Positions 31,736 to 41,123 are shown, counted from the first letter of the stretch. The stretch: 64,000 nucleotides of DNA from Melioribacteraceae bacterium (GCA_021739765.1 JAIPBD010000023.1:1-64000); one strand, 5' to 3'. Notes: generated by a model not told the origin, from the sequence alone. Made by a program: numbers and translations.

Positions 31736-32998
31736 ATGCTGAAATCCATAAAAATATTCACTGTCCTATTTTTTGTATTCTTCAAAATCCACGCTCAATC
31801 CAAAATTCTAATTCCGATGGATCTTAATCAAACCGATCATCTCAAAGCATATGGTATAACATTCAACGCGCTAAAGGAAAATGTTGTTGCCGACTGGCTT
31901 TTAAATTACCGGGGCGGTTCGTTTATGTTGGAATATGACCAAAGAGTCGCTATGCAATGCCGGTTAAAAGGTGTTTCGGTAGAGATTATTTCTCAATCGC
32001 AAGCGGTGGATATTTATTCACTGGTTCAGAGCGAAGACCAAAATATGGAAGTCGTTCGTCTTGAAAAAGCTCCGAAAATAGCGGTTTATGTTCCCCCGGG
32101 ATTTCAACCTTGGGATGACGCGGTTACGCTCGCGATGGAATACGCCGAAGTTGAGTACGAAAAAATATGGATCGAGGAAATCCTTCGAGGCGATCTTGAG
32201 CTTTACGATTGGCTCCATCTTCATCATGAAGATTTTTCGGGTCAATACGGTAAGTTTTATGCAAACTATCGAAATACAAACTGGTATGTAGTTCAGCAAG
32301 ATTTGTACGAAAAGGAAGCGGAAAAACTTGGTTTCAAAAAAGTAAGTAACATGGAAAAGGCCGTAGTAAAAACAATTACGGAATATATGGGGAGAGGCGG
32401 TTTCCTATTTGCGATGTGTTCAGCAACCGATACCTACGATATAGCGCTTTCCGCTTTAAATGTTGATATCGTCGATAAAATGTACGATGGAGACGCGCCC
32501 GATCCGAACGCTCAGGAAAAATTGGATTTTACATCTACGTTGGCGTTCGAAAAATTTAAGCTGGATATGAATCCTTACGTCTATGAATACAGCGACATTG
32601 ATATTCAACCGGCAGAAATTGGGAATGAGCAAAACGATTATTTTACCTTGTTCGATTTTTCCGCTAAATATGATCCGGTTCCGACAATGTTGGTTCAAAA
32701 TCATGTTAATGTTGTTCGAGGATTTATGGGTCAAACAACAATGTTTCGAAAGGAATTAATCAAAAATTCGGTGAAAATTTTGGGTGAAAGGGGAGGCAGT
32801 AATCAAGTAAAGTACATTCATGGAAATTTTGGGCGTGGAACTTTTACTTTCTACGGCGGACATGATCCCGAGGATTATCGCCATGCGGTAGGCGATCCTC
32901 CGACGGATTTAACATTGCACAAAAACTCACCCGGTTACCGGCTTATATTGAATAATATTCTATTCCCCGCGGCGAAAAAGAAGAAGCAAAAAACGTAA
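31736..32998 (+). CDS. Secreted protein of unknown function, often labelled asparagine synthetase B
   Basis: The 420-residue protein has a signal peptide ending IHAQ and the opening block KILIPMDLNQTDHLKAYGI followed by VVADWLLNYRGGSFMLEYDQ. I recall this family as annotated asparagine synthetase B in Bacteroidota and Ignavibacteria, but no AsnB catalytic motif (N-terminal Cys, ATP pyrophosphatase SGGLDS) is present. Segments GGFLFAMCSATDTYDIALSA and HGNFGRGTFTFYGGHDPEDY suggest a ThuA or glutamine-amidotransferase-like fold. It is the first plus-strand gene after the array boundary. Confidence 0.7.
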   Translation: MLKSIKIFTVLFFVFFKIHAQSKILIPMDLNQTDHLKAYGITFNALKENVVADWLLNYRGGSFMLEYDQRVAMQCRLKGVSVEIISQSQAVDIYSLVQSEDQNMEVVRLEKAPKIAVYVPPGFQPWDDAVTLAMEYAEVEYEKIWIEEILRGDLELYDWLHLHHEDFSGQYGKFYANYRNTNWYVVQQDLYEKEAEKLGFKKVSNMEKAVVKTITEYMGRGGFLFAMCSATDTYDIALSALNVDIVDKMYDGDAPDPNAQEKLDFTSTLAFEKFKLDMNPYVYEYSDIDIQPAEIGNEQNDYFTLFDFSAKYDPVPTMLVQNHVNVVRGFMGQTTMFRKELIKNSVKILGERGGSNQVKYIHGNFGRGTFTFYGGHDPEDYRHAVGDPPTDLTLHKNSPGYRLILNNILFPAAKKKKQKT

Positions 32999-33032
32999 AA
33001 TTTCAGCAACTTTTTTAAGAATCGGACATCAC

Positions 33033-33707
33033 ATGAGAATGAAAGAAATCAGTTTTAGAAATTCGGAAGAGAAGATTGGAATCGGGAAAATTGTTTGTGT
33101 CGGGAGAAACTATGCCAAACATGCGGCAGAGCTTGGAAACGAAGTTCCAAAATTTCCGATAATCTTTATAAAACCCTCGTCAACAGTAATATTTTCTGGT
33201 GAAAGTGTTGTTCATCCCGATTATTCAGACGATCTCCATCACGAAGTTGAACTTGTTATTTTAATCGGGAAAGACGTTAAGGATGCGGATAACATTTCAG
33301 CCGAAGACGCGATTTACGGTTATGGTGTGGGGTTGGATATGACTTTGCGCGATCTTCAAAATCAATTTAAGGATAAAGGAGAGCCTTGGACTCTTGCCAA
33401 AGTGTTTGATACTGCTGCCGTACTTTCGAATTTCGTAAAAAAGGAAGAATACAATTCAGAGTTGAATGAAAAGATTTGGCTAAAAGTAAATGGCGAAATC
33501 AAACAAAGTTCTTCTCTTAACAATATGGTATTTAATCCGGTGGAGATAATTAAGTTTATTTCAAAAAGAATGACTCTGGAAAAGGGAGATTTAATAATGA
33601 CCGGAACTCCGGAAGGAGTTAGTAGAGTTGTTCCCGGTGATTCTATTGAAGCCGGAATTGAAAATATCGGTGAATTGAAAACAAATATTATTCATAAAAA
33701 TAATTAA
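33033..33707 (+). CDS. Fumarylacetoacetate hydrolase (FAH) family protein
   Basis: The 224-residue protein is the FAH fold: KIVCVGRNYAKHAAELGN, IIFIKPSSTVI, the metal-binding HHEVELVILIGKDV, GYGVGLDMTLRDLQ and IMTGTPEGV. The family covers fumarylpyruvate hydrolases, 2-oxopent-4-enoate isomerases and oxaloacetate decarboxylases; I cannot choose among them. ATG 33033 and 33039 are both possible. It is followed at 21 bases by fmdB-like and then a rhodanese gene, a likely operon. Confidence 0.9.
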   Translation: MRMKEISFRNSEEKIGIGKIVCVGRNYAKHAAELGNEVPKFPIIFIKPSSTVIFSGESVVHPDYSDDLHHEVELVILIGKDVKDADNISAEDAIYGYGVGLDMTLRDLQNQFKDKGEPWTLAKVFDTAAVLSNFVKKEEYNSELNEKIWLKVNGEIKQSSSLNNMVFNPVEIIKFISKRMTLEKGDLIMTGTPEGVSRVVPGDSIEAGIENIGELKTNIIHKNN

Positions 33708-33727
33708 AAGATAAATTCGGAGGAAAA

Positions 33728-33976
33728 ATGCCCATCTTTGAATACAAATGTCAGGAATGCGATACAAAATTCGATTTTTTACATAAATCGGTTAATAATA
33801 TTCAATCCGTAAACTGTCCTTCCTGCAATTCAGAAAACGCAAAAAAATTACTTTCAACTTTTAGTTCGGTCGGTGAATCTTCAGGAGATTTCGGCGGTTC
33901 TTGTTCAGATGGAAGCTGTGCAATTCCATCGGCTCCGGTCGGAGGTTGCGCAAGCGGAATGTGTGGACTAAATTAA
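33728..33976 (+). CDS. FmdB-family zinc-ribbon protein
   Basis: 82 residues, with the FmdB zinc ribbon MPIFEYKCQECDTKFDFLHK then VNCPSCNSENAKKLLS (two C-x-x-C knuckles). The C-terminal part is a Ser/Gly/Cys-rich tail with four further cysteines (CSDGSCAI and CASGMCGLN), seen in many Bacteroidota homologues. A clear GGAGGAAA ribosome-binding site precedes it. Confidence 0.9.
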   Translation: MPIFEYKCQECDTKFDFLHKSVNNIQSVNCPSCNSENAKKLLSTFSSVGESSGDFGGSCSDGSCAIPSAPVGGCASGMCGLN

Positions 33977-34004
33977 CCATCCATTTAAACATGCAAAGGA
34001 GAGT

Positions 34005-34388
34005 ATGAAAAACTTACTTAAAATATTTTCGATGATAATGTTCTTTAATCTGATCAGTTGCGCTCAGCAAAGTGACGAGTTCAACATGACGGTTGTAGAG
34101 CTTGACAATAAAATGAAAACTGATTCGACTTTGGTGATTTTGGATGTAAGAACAGCCCCTGAGTTAACAGGTCCGCTTGGCCGAATCGAAGGTGTAATTA
34201 ACATTCCTGTCCAGGAATTGCAGCAAAGATTATCCGAGTTGGAAAATTATAAAACAAATAATATTGCCGTTATATGCAGATCGGGAAATCGTTCACGAAC
34301 CGCTACTTCAATTCTAAACTCCGCGGGCTACAACGCAAAAAATGTAATTGGCGGAATGAAAGAGTATAACAAATTACCTAAAAATTAG
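34005..34388 (+). CDS. Rhodanese-domain lipoprotein
   Basis: The 127-residue protein has a lipoprotein signal (FFNLISCAQQ) and a single rhodanese domain: LVILDVRTAPELTGPLGRIE, GVINIPVQEL and the active-site loop VICRSGNRSRTA (catalytic cysteine about residue 96). It probably transfers sulfane sulfur or binds a partner on the periplasmic side. Last gene of the FAH-FmdB-rhodanese run; it converges with the TonB-dependent receptor gene. Confidence 0.88.
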   Translation: MKNLLKIFSMIMFFNLISCAQQSDEFNMTVVELDNKMKTDSTLVILDVRTAPELTGPLGRIEGVINIPVQELQQRLSELENYKTNNIAVICRSGNRSRTATSILNSAGYNAKNVIGGMKEYNKLPKN

Positions 34389-34392
34389 GATA

Positions 34393-36618
34393 TCAATAGT
34401 TAAATAACATTTTATAAGTTAATCTTATATTTCTTCCTGCTTCCGGGATAATTGATTTTACGCGTGAAAGATGATTACGGTATTCCTTGTTAAAAATATT
34501 ATCGATACCAAGCGAAAAACTGTGAATCATGTTTGAGTTTGTAAATGAATATTGAGTTGATTGATTGAGAATTAAGTAACCCACGGTTGGTTTTTCAAAG
34601 TCATCAACTCGTTTTTGCGCCGAAGCTCCTTCGGCGGATAATGATAAATTAAAATCCCCAATGTTGAAACGCGTCCCCAAGTTTACCTTAAAAGGCGGAA
34701 TTTGGGGGAGTGGTTTTTTTACATCTGAATTTTCACCGTATGTGTATGAACCACCGCCGTAAAAAGAAAAGTTGCCGGAAGGTTTCCAATCAAATTGAAA
34801 TTCTACTCCCTGAATAACAGCATTAATTCCTTCTGTTTTGTACACAGGTAAAAAAGTAGAATAATTGAGCTCGCCTGAATTACGTGCGATTATGTAACTG
34901 CTCAAGTCATTCCGGAAAATATTGAGATTAAAAAACAAATTTTCAAAATCATGATAGATAAATAATTCGGTCCCGATCCCGCTTTCTGATTCTAATTCCG
35001 GGTTTCCAATTTCAAACGAGTAGGCCGCGAGATGAGGTCCTTCGGAGAACAACTCTTCAATTGTCGGAACACGCGAAGATTTGCTGATGTTCGCTCCGAT
35101 ATGAACTATATCTGAAATGTCATAAAGCAGCGATCCTGAAAGAGAAAATGTATTGAATGATTTTTCTCTGATGTAGCCTATGTTTGAGTTTGGTTTTTCA
35201 TAGTCGGGTGTAATAATATCAAAATTATATCTTGCCGAAGCTTCAAAATGGAAATCATTGTATTCAAAATGTTCGAACCAATAAACGGAAATATTTAAAG
35301 AATTGGTTGGCGGTGTAAATACAAATCCGCCAATTTCAAATTCTCTTTGCTCGAATGAAACGCCATAGATTCCGTTGTGAAATTGAAAAAAATCTTTGTG
35401 ATGAATTTCGATTCTTCCCAGATATGTTATTATTCTAAACTCCGATCCGAGAGCACCGCTTGATTCAAATTCCTTGTGGCGATAGTAATTTCGGCTCAAA
35501 TCAACAGAAAGTTTTTCATAAAATCTGCTGGAAAATTTATAATCGAACTTTAGATTGAATCGCCTTTTCACCATTTCGATATTTACACCATTTGGATGCG
35601 CTCCGACAAAACCTCCGGGTACACCGTAGTTTAAGTCAAATTCTCTAAATGAACCGCCGATCACTCCCCATTTATTTATCCAGCTTGTGCCGAGGGAAGT
35701 GTTAAAATTCTCCGAATCGGAATTTTTAAGTTTCCCCGTCGGAGTGGTCAGATCATTTGTGATACGGCGACTGATTTCCGCCCGGGTTACAAAATTGCCG
35801 ATAGGGATTTTAATATTAGCCGCGCCGAGATAGCCTGAATTTGCGGATTCGCCATAACCACCAATAGAGCCGACAATTCCACTCGGAATTTCATCCGGGA
35901 TTTCATTGCGGACTATATTGACAATTCCGCCAATTGTGGTCGGGGTTTGCAATAGAATTTTTGGTCCTCGCAAAACTTCGATTCTGTCGATGGAAAAAGG
36001 CTCGACTGTAACCGCGTGATCGGGTGAAGTGCCGGAAAGATCAATTGTTTTTTCGCCATCTTCACTAATCAAAACACGATCGCCGCCCAATCCGCGAATT
36101 ACCGGGCGCGCGGGGGCGGGACCCATTGAACGGATTGCAAGTCCCGCTTCATTTTTAAGTGTTGACGCAAGCGTATTTCCCAGGTTTTTATCCAGTTCAC
36201 GACCTTTCAAAACTCCCGCTGCTTCTTGTAGTTCATCAAATTTTGATTCGGTATGAATACCCGAAACAATTACCGGCGCAATTTCTATCGAATTCGGTTC
36301 GAGGTATATAATTAACTCGCCGGACTCTTGGGTATTGAAATTGTAATCGATTGTCCTAACTTTATAAGAAATATGGGTGACTTCGATTTGATAACTGCCA
36401 CCCGAAATTTTGCCGAATACAAATTCACCCGAATTTGAAGTGACTTCGTAATATGGTGTTTCAAGAATTTTTACAACAGCGGATTCAACCGGCAAATTGG
36501 ATTCGGCGTCTATTACAATCCCTCTTATCGTCCCTTCAAAATGGAAAACATTCCCGGGAGATGAGCTGAACAAGCTCGTGGAAATAGTTAAAAAGCTAAT
36601 TACGAAATATTTAAGCAT
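34393..36618 (-). CDS. TonB-dependent receptor, ZnuD-like (metal uptake)
   Basis: The 741-residue protein has a signal peptide, a CarboxypepD-regulatory-like domain (residues 30-110, GTIRGIVIDAESNLPVESAVV), a plug domain (NTLASTLKNEAGLAIRSMGP and RPVIRGLGGDRVLISEDG) and a 22-stranded barrel ending YKMLFNY. The plug segment SPDHAVTVEPFSIDRIEVLRG resembles ZnuD/CirA-type receptors, and PGGFVGAHPNGV is typical of the ZnuD extracellular loop region. I infer zinc or another divalent metal. It follows two small genes that also suggest metal handling. The ligand is not proven. Confidence 0.75.
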   Translation of the reverse strand: MLKYFVISFLTISTSLFSSSPGNVFHFEGTIRGIVIDAESNLPVESAVVKILETPYYEVTSNSGEFVFGKISGGSYQIEVTHISYKVRTIDYNFNTQESGELIIYLEPNSIEIAPVIVSGIHTESKFDELQEAAGVLKGRELDKNLGNTLASTLKNEAGLAIRSMGPAPARPVIRGLGGDRVLISEDGEKTIDLSGTSPDHAVTVEPFSIDRIEVLRGPKILLQTPTTIGGIVNIVRNEIPDEIPSGIVGSIGGYGESANSGYLGAANIKIPIGNFVTRAEISRRITNDLTTPTGKLKNSDSENFNTSLGTSWINKWGVIGGSFREFDLNYGVPGGFVGAHPNGVNIEMVKRRFNLKFDYKFSSRFYEKLSVDLSRNYYRHKEFESSGALGSEFRIITYLGRIEIHHKDFFQFHNGIYGVSFEQREFEIGGFVFTPPTNSLNISVYWFEHFEYNDFHFEASARYNFDIITPDYEKPNSNIGYIREKSFNTFSLSGSLLYDISDIVHIGANISKSSRVPTIEELFSEGPHLAAYSFEIGNPELESESGIGTELFIYHDFENLFFNLNIFRNDLSSYIIARNSGELNYSTFLPVYKTEGINAVIQGVEFQFDWKPSGNFSFYGGGSYTYGENSDVKKPLPQIPPFKVNLGTRFNIGDFNLSLSAEGASAQKRVDDFEKPTVGYLILNQSTQYSFTNSNMIHSFSLGIDNIFNKEYRNHLSRVKSIIPEAGRNIRLTYKMLFNY

Positions 36619-36620
36619 GA

Positions 36621-37097
36621 TTAATTGCCTGAAACTTTTACTGGGATTTCGCCCGATCGAAAGTCAGGGTGATCGTTATGCATAATAAATAATTCTATTG
36701 ACGTGATTCCTTCTTGTATTCCGTCAAGATGAAATTCAAACCCTCCTTCTTCACCTTCATGCTGCCAAACGGAAACGAGTGTAGGATTCTCGATTTCCCA
36801 TGCAAATGAAGTCCCGGATTCGGTAGGCGGTTCAATTAATTCTTCGTTTTCATCATAGAACTGAACATTTATTCCGTCGGTTCTTGCTCCGGCAGCGACG
36901 AATAAAGTATCGATCGTTTCTCCTCTAAGAATTGATGCTACTTTAATGCCGGATTGACTTAAATAAACACCTATTGCTTCGTAATGTTCTGATTGTGGTT
37001 CAACCGGATCGTCTTCACAACCGGAAAATATAGTTGATATTAAAACAAATAAAATTAAAGCGATAAAATTAAATAAATTATTTCTCTTGTAAGGCAT
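36621..37097 (-). CDS. Lipoprotein preceding the metal-type receptor
   Basis: The 158-residue protein has a lipoprotein signal (LISTIFSGCEDD) and a beta-rich domain with repeats EHYEAIGVYLSQSGIKVASI and GITSIELFIMHNDHPDFRSG. The C-terminal histidine/aspartate cluster (HNDHPDF) could bind metal. It ends three bases before the TonB-dependent receptor gene. I know of no named family. Confidence 0.7.
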   Translation of the reverse strand: MPYKRNNLFNFIALILFVLISTIFSGCEDDPVEPQSEHYEAIGVYLSQSGIKVASILRGETIDTLFVAAGARTDGINVQFYDENEELIEPPTESGTSFAWEIENPTLVSVWQHEGEEGGFEFHLDGIQEGITSIELFIMHNDHPDFRSGEIPVKVSGN

Positions 37098-37139
37098 AAA
37101 TGCTCCATAAATTTTGATTGATAAAATGACAGTTTTTTA

Positions 37140-37496
37140 TCAAACGAGGGGAGGAGCTCTTAGCTTTAAGGATAGAATTTGGGAGGATTTTGTAACTGAT
37201 GTGTAAATGTAGCTTAATTGATCGGAATGAAAATTAATTGCAAATGCCGCACCATCAACTATTTCAGAAGCGTTAAATGATGGAGCGTTGGTGTAAATCG
37301 GGCAAGCTTCGATTGAAGATACATTGTTGTCTGATGGTTTTTCACTTCGAACTTCGGTTTTACCGTGGTAGCAAATCTCAATGGAATGAAAGTGATAAGC
37401 AACTATGCTGAACGCGAAAAGGTAACTTACCATCAAGATTGTGGAAACGGATTTTGAATAATATTTGTAAAATCTATTCATTCTCCAAATAAACAA
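37140..37496 (-). CDS. Small secreted/membrane protein, DUF2946-like
   Basis: The 118-residue protein starts with a membrane segment (TILMVSYLFAFSIVAYHFHS), contains HFHSIEICYHGK (histidines and cysteine), and ends LKLRAPPLV. Such small proteins with an ...RAPP end often sit upstream of metal-related TonB-dependent receptors in Bacteroidota. Possible periplasmic metal sensor or chaperone. Alternate start M at 37,481 (MNRFYKYYSKS). First gene of a three-gene operon. Confidence 0.6.
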   Translation of the reverse strand: MFIWRMNRFYKYYSKSVSTILMVSYLFAFSIVAYHFHSIEICYHGKTEVRSEKPSDNNVSSIEACPIYTNAPSFNASEIVDGAAFAINFHSDQLSYIYTSVTKSSQILSLKLRAPPLV

Positions 37497-37580
37497 AAAT
37501 ATTTTGTCAATTAAAATGTTATAAGAAATGGGGAGATTAACATTGTGACCGCTTTCACCTTGATTTTAACTTAACTTTTA

Positions 37581-38663
37581 ATGAATTTCAGTAATACTAA
37601 TAACAAAATTTCTAGAAAAATGATCTCTTACAAGAAATTCCCACCGACTCTTTCAATTTTATTATTTCTTTCGATCTCCATAAACGCACAAACTGTTATC
37701 GGTAAATATGCCGGAGAATTGTTGGCGATTGGTGTCGGAGGACGAGCACTCGGGATGGGCGGCGCGCATACGGCCGTTGCAAATGATGTAACAGCCGGAT
37801 ATTGGAATCCCGCCGGTTTGGCAAGCCTCGATTATCCTCAAGTTGCGCTTATGCATGAGGAACATTTCGGTAATCTGGTAAATTATAACTATGCCGGAGT
37901 TGCTATTCCTTATGGTACCGATTACAGTATCGGTTTGAGTGTAATGCGTTTAAGTGTGGACGCAATACCCGATACCAGAGAGGCATTGATCGATCGTAAT
38001 ACAGGTTCAATTATTTATAATATTTATAATCCCGCCGCTTTGATCGATCCGAGCAAAGTGAAAGAATTTAATAATACCGATTGGGCTTTCTATCTGACTT
38101 TTGCGACAAGATATTACGATGACCTTGATCTTGGGGTAAATGTAAAAGTGATTCAAAGAAATATTGCGGAATATACGGCTACGGGAATCGGATTTGATAT
38201 CGGAGCTGTTTACCACATGTCGGATAAATTGTTGCTCGGTGCAAACATTCAAGATGTTACAACAACTTTGGTTGCGTGGAGTACGGGGCGAAACGAACTT
38301 ATTTCGCCGACGGCAAAAATTGGAGCCGCATATAAATTGGAATTTTTGGGCGGAATAATTACCCCTGCGATGGATCTCGATCTTAGATTTGAGGGAAGAG
38401 AATTTGCGTCGATGTTTAATATCGGTCCGATAAGTTTTGATTTGCATACCGGATTGGAATACGATTACAATGATTTATTTATGGTTCGCGGCGGTTATAA
38501 TGATGTTAAACAATTTACGGTTGGAGCAGGAATTAAACTTCCAAAGCTAAATATTGATTATTCATTCGCCCGTCAAACTGATTCCGAAATTAATCGTTTG
38601 CCCGATACACATCGAATTTCGTTGATTTTGACGCTCGAACAAGACAAATATAAACGAGACTGA
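37581..38663 (+). CDS. PorV/PorQ-family outer-membrane protein
   Basis: The 360-residue protein has a signal peptide and the family opening GVGGRALGMGGAHTAVANDV followed by TAGYWNPAGLASLDYPQVAL, typical of PorV/PorQ (UPF0164). It then shows regular barrel strands ending YSFARQTDSEINRLPDTHRI and SLILTLEQ. PorV is a partner of the type IX secretion machinery that helps transfer cargo to the surface; this fits the T9SS-type tail of the nuclease at 59,795. M at 37,620 (MISYKKFPPT) is an alternative start. Confidence 0.8.
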   Translation: MNFSNTNNKISRKMISYKKFPPTLSILLFLSISINAQTVIGKYAGELLAIGVGGRALGMGGAHTAVANDVTAGYWNPAGLASLDYPQVALMHEEHFGNLVNYNYAGVAIPYGTDYSIGLSVMRLSVDAIPDTREALIDRNTGSIIYNIYNPAALIDPSKVKEFNNTDWAFYLTFATRYYDDLDLGVNVKVIQRNIAEYTATGIGFDIGAVYHMSDKLLLGANIQDVTTTLVAWSTGRNELISPTAKIGAAYKLEFLGGIITPAMDLDLRFEGREFASMFNIGPISFDLHTGLEYDYNDLFMVRGGYNDVKQFTVGAGIKLPKLNIDYSFARQTDSEINRLPDTHRISLILTLEQDKYKRD

Positions 38664-38670
38664 TTTCGAT

Positions 38671-39222
38671 TTGAAAACACTCATTAGTCTTGTTCTTATT
38701 GTAATCCTTTCCGCTTGCTCCGCGTCCAAAATTGATCAGTATTCTTCGATGCTGACAAACACAACTGTATTCTCCGTTGATAAAACACTCTCCGCTAAGG
38801 CACCTATTGGCTGGTTTTCTGCTGTTGAAAATGAATCAAATTCCACCGACTTGTGGTTGGTCGAAAATGATTTTAACGCTTCAATGAGTTTATTCAAAAT
38901 AAATCTCGACCAAAAAACAAATACTAAAGTGCAAGTCGAAGGAAGGAAAATTGTCATCGATCTTATAAAAACAATCAAAAAGGCAGAAAATAACTCCAAG
39001 ATTATTTACTTAAACGGAATCACAGATTTTTCAATTTATGGCCGGGACTATTCGTCTTTTATGTACAAAGATCAGGACGAGAATTTTGTGAGAACAGTTG
39101 TCTTTTTCCACGGTTCACATTTTTACGATTTTAGTCTCGTTATAAAAAAATCTACTATCTCGCAGGACCTTCTTCAAAATTATTTCGATAAACAGGACGC
39201 TGTTTTATTTTCTTTAAAATAA
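38671..39222 (+). CDS. Lipoprotein, unknown
   Basis: Starts with TTG at 38671 (MKTLISLVLIVILSACSAS, a lipoprotein signal) seven bases after the PorV-like stop. 183 residues; no recognised domain, a mixed alpha/beta pattern (IKTIKKAENNSKIIYLNGIT, FVRTVVFFHGSHFYDFSL). Possibly an accessory to the preceding outer-membrane protein. Confidence 0.7.
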   Translation: MKTLISLVLIVILSACSASKIDQYSSMLTNTTVFSVDKTLSAKAPIGWFSAVENESNSTDLWLVENDFNASMSLFKINLDQKTNTKVQVEGRKIVIDLIKTIKKAENNSKIIYLNGITDFSIYGRDYSSFMYKDQDENFVRTVVFFHGSHFYDFSLVIKKSTISQDLLQNYFDKQDAVLFSLK

Positions 39223-39288
39223 ATTATTTTCCTACGGCAACATTTTCTCATCATAAGCATCTTTACTATTAACAAATACATTTAGTTA

Positions 39289-39810
39289 ATGGACAACAGC
39301 AACAAAATAATCGAGTTCACTCTTGTTTATAACAAACACAAACAGGCTGTTTATAACTATGTTCTTAAAATGATCGGAAACAAAATGCAGTGTGAAGATA
39401 TAGTACAAAATGTATTTCTGAAGTTGTTTGAGAATCTGGATAACATTAAGAATAAATCGAGCGTTAATTTCTGGATATTCAGCACGGCGCGCAATGAAGT
39501 TTACGGTTTGTATCGCGCCAAAAAAGTTCGTGTCGATCAATTTGGAGTTGCAGATACCGAGGATATTGAACTCGAGTCTGAAAGAAACTTGGTTGAAAAC
39601 TACGAAATGAAAGAATTAAAAGAATTGATAATGAAAGAACTTGACTCATTACCGGAAGATCAAAAAGATGTTTATCTCTTGAAGGAGTACGGGGGGTTCT
39701 CTTATAAAGAGATTGCCGGAATTTCCGGGGTTAGCGAAGATTTAGTAAAAAGTCGTTTGTTCAAAACAAGACAAAAATTGATTAAAAGGATTTCCAAAAA
39801 GGTGGCCTAA
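39289..39810 (+). CDS. ECF-type RNA polymerase sigma factor
   Basis: The 173-residue protein has the sigma-70 region 2 (KHKQAVYNYVLKMIGNKMQC, EDIVQNVFLKLFENLDNIKN) and region 4 helix-turn-helix (LPEDQKDVYLLKEYGGFSYKE then ISGVSEDLVKSRLFKTRQK). It ends one base before its anti-sigma partner (39811). A one-member extracytoplasmic sigma unit probably controlling envelope genes nearby. Confidence 0.9.
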   Translation: MDNSNKIIEFTLVYNKHKQAVYNYVLKMIGNKMQCEDIVQNVFLKLFENLDNIKNKSSVNFWIFSTARNEVYGLYRAKKVRVDQFGVADTEDIELESERNLVENYEMKELKELIMKELDSLPEDQKDVYLLKEYGGFSYKEIAGISGVSEDLVKSRLFKTRQKLIKRISKKVA

Positions 39811-40281
39811 ATGATGGATCATAAATTAGAAATAATGATAAATGAATATTTCGATGGCGAACTACAGAAAGAAAAAGAACCGTTCCTTTTTACTCAACTT
39901 TCGCAAAATAATGAAGCGCGGGAATATTTTAAGAAATTGCATTCTGTTGAATCGGCTGTAAAAGATAACCTCGAAGAATTTCCAACTGAACTGGAGAATT
40001 CGATTTTTTCAGCAATCTCGGAGAAGTCCACAATTGAACCAAAAGTAGATTTTTGGGCGAGATATGGCAATGCCGCATTCGCTTATGCATTTTCAATTTT
40101 AATGCTTGCGGCGTCAGTTTTTCTTTATACAAACTCGGTTAAGTATGAAGAACGTTTGCAACAAACAACAATAAGAGTTGAACAACAAAATGAAATGATA
40201 AATTTATTGATCAACGGTTTACCGGAAACCAAAATTGAAGATAAATTTGATGATCAAATTATCATACAATCAAATTTGTGA
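39811..40281 (+). CDS. Anti-sigma factor-like membrane protein
   Basis: The 156-residue protein has an N-terminal zinc-less anti-sigma-type domain (EIMINEYFDGELQKEKEPFL) and a single membrane helix (AFAYAFSILMLAASVFLYT), then a short periplasmic tail with coiled-coil character (EERLQQTTIRVEQQNEMINL). It directly follows the sigma gene, the usual sigma/anti-sigma order. Its stop overlaps a GTG of the next gene, but that gene's ATG at 40,290 is preferred. Confidence 0.8.
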   Translation: MMDHKLEIMINEYFDGELQKEKEPFLFTQLSQNNEAREYFKKLHSVESAVKDNLEEFPTELENSIFSAISEKSTIEPKVDFWARYGNAAFAYAFSILMLAASVFLYTNSVKYEERLQQTTIRVEQQNEMINLLINGLPETKIEDKFDDQIIIQSNL

Positions 40282-40289
40282 GGAAATAT

Positions 40290-41123
40290 ATGAAAAAGCT
40301 AATATTTATAATTGTTATTCCTTTACTCTTTTTTGCTTGCCAGGAGAGCGGAAAGATCGAGAGAGTAAGTGATCCTTACAGTATATATAAACACAGCAAC
40401 TATCTGGATGCTTACCCGGAATTAGATGGAAAGGAAGAAAAAATACTTGAAGATGTTCTCGGAATTGTGGAGAAGAATTTCTCATCGCCGAATCAAGAAA
40501 TATATTACACAATGTCGATTAGCTTCTTTATTGGGGAGGATGGCAATATTGATAAGGTGATGTTTCATAAAATTGAAGAAGAAGTAGCCGGTGCAATTGT
40601 AAATCCCGAAATCGAAAATCTATTTAATGAATTTTTGAGATTTTTTGAAAATATTCGATTTACACCCGGTAAAATAAAAGGAGAAGCAGTTAAATCGGCA
40701 TTTAGTTGGTCAGGGATTTTCCATGTTGATAAAAACGGTGAGGGAAAACTAAAAACCGATAACAAAAATGCAAATCGGTATGGCTTATTCAAATCACTTC
40801 CGACTGTTCCCCAAAATGGTGATGATTTCTTTGTGGCTGTCGAACAGATGCCTTCTCCAATCGGTGGAATTTCGGCCATCCAACAAAAAATTAAGTATCC
40901 CGAAGAGGCGAAACTTAATGGAGTTCAAGGACGCGTTTTTATTAAAGCATTTATTGATGAAACCGGCAATGTTGTAAGAACAGAAATAATTAGAGGAATC
41001 GGTGCAGGTTGTGATGAAGTTGCACGGAAAGCAGTAGAAGAAACTAAGTTTAATCCAGGAAAACAGCGAGGTAAAGCAGTTAAAACACAAGTGTCAATTC
41101 CAATTCTATTTAAACTAAACTAA
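40290..41123 (+). CDS. TonB C-terminal domain lipoprotein
   Basis: From ATG 40290 (MKKLIFIIVIPLLFFACQES) the product is a lipoprotein with a middle domain of unknown type and a C-terminal TonB-like domain (KIKYPEEAKLNGVQGRVFIK, FIDETGNVVRTEIIRGIGAG, FNPGKQRGKAVKTQVSIP). The family (TonB_C / energy-transducer) usually spans the periplasm from the inner membrane; here the lipobox suggests anchoring in a membrane. Part of a sigma/anti-sigma operon. Confidence 0.8.
   Translation: MKKLIFIIVIPLLFFACQESGKIERVSDPYSIYKHSNYLDAYPELDGKEEKILEDVLGIVEKNFSSPNQEIYYTMSISFFIGEDGNIDKVMFHKIEEEVAGAIVNPEIENLFNEFLRFFENIRFTPGKIKGEAVKSAFSWSGIFHVDKNGEGKLKTDNKNANRYGLFKSLPTVPQNGDDFFVAVEQMPSPIGGISAIQQKIKYPEEAKLNGVQGRVFIKAFIDETGNVVRTEIIRGIGAGCDEVARKAVEETKFNPGKQRGKAVKTQVSIPILFKLN

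Noticed and set aside
37581-38663. Second gene on the opposite strand within the PorV-like gene (for example 38,007-38,447)
   Set aside because: Antisense open frame of a well-supported gene; low-complexity cysteine/serine composition.
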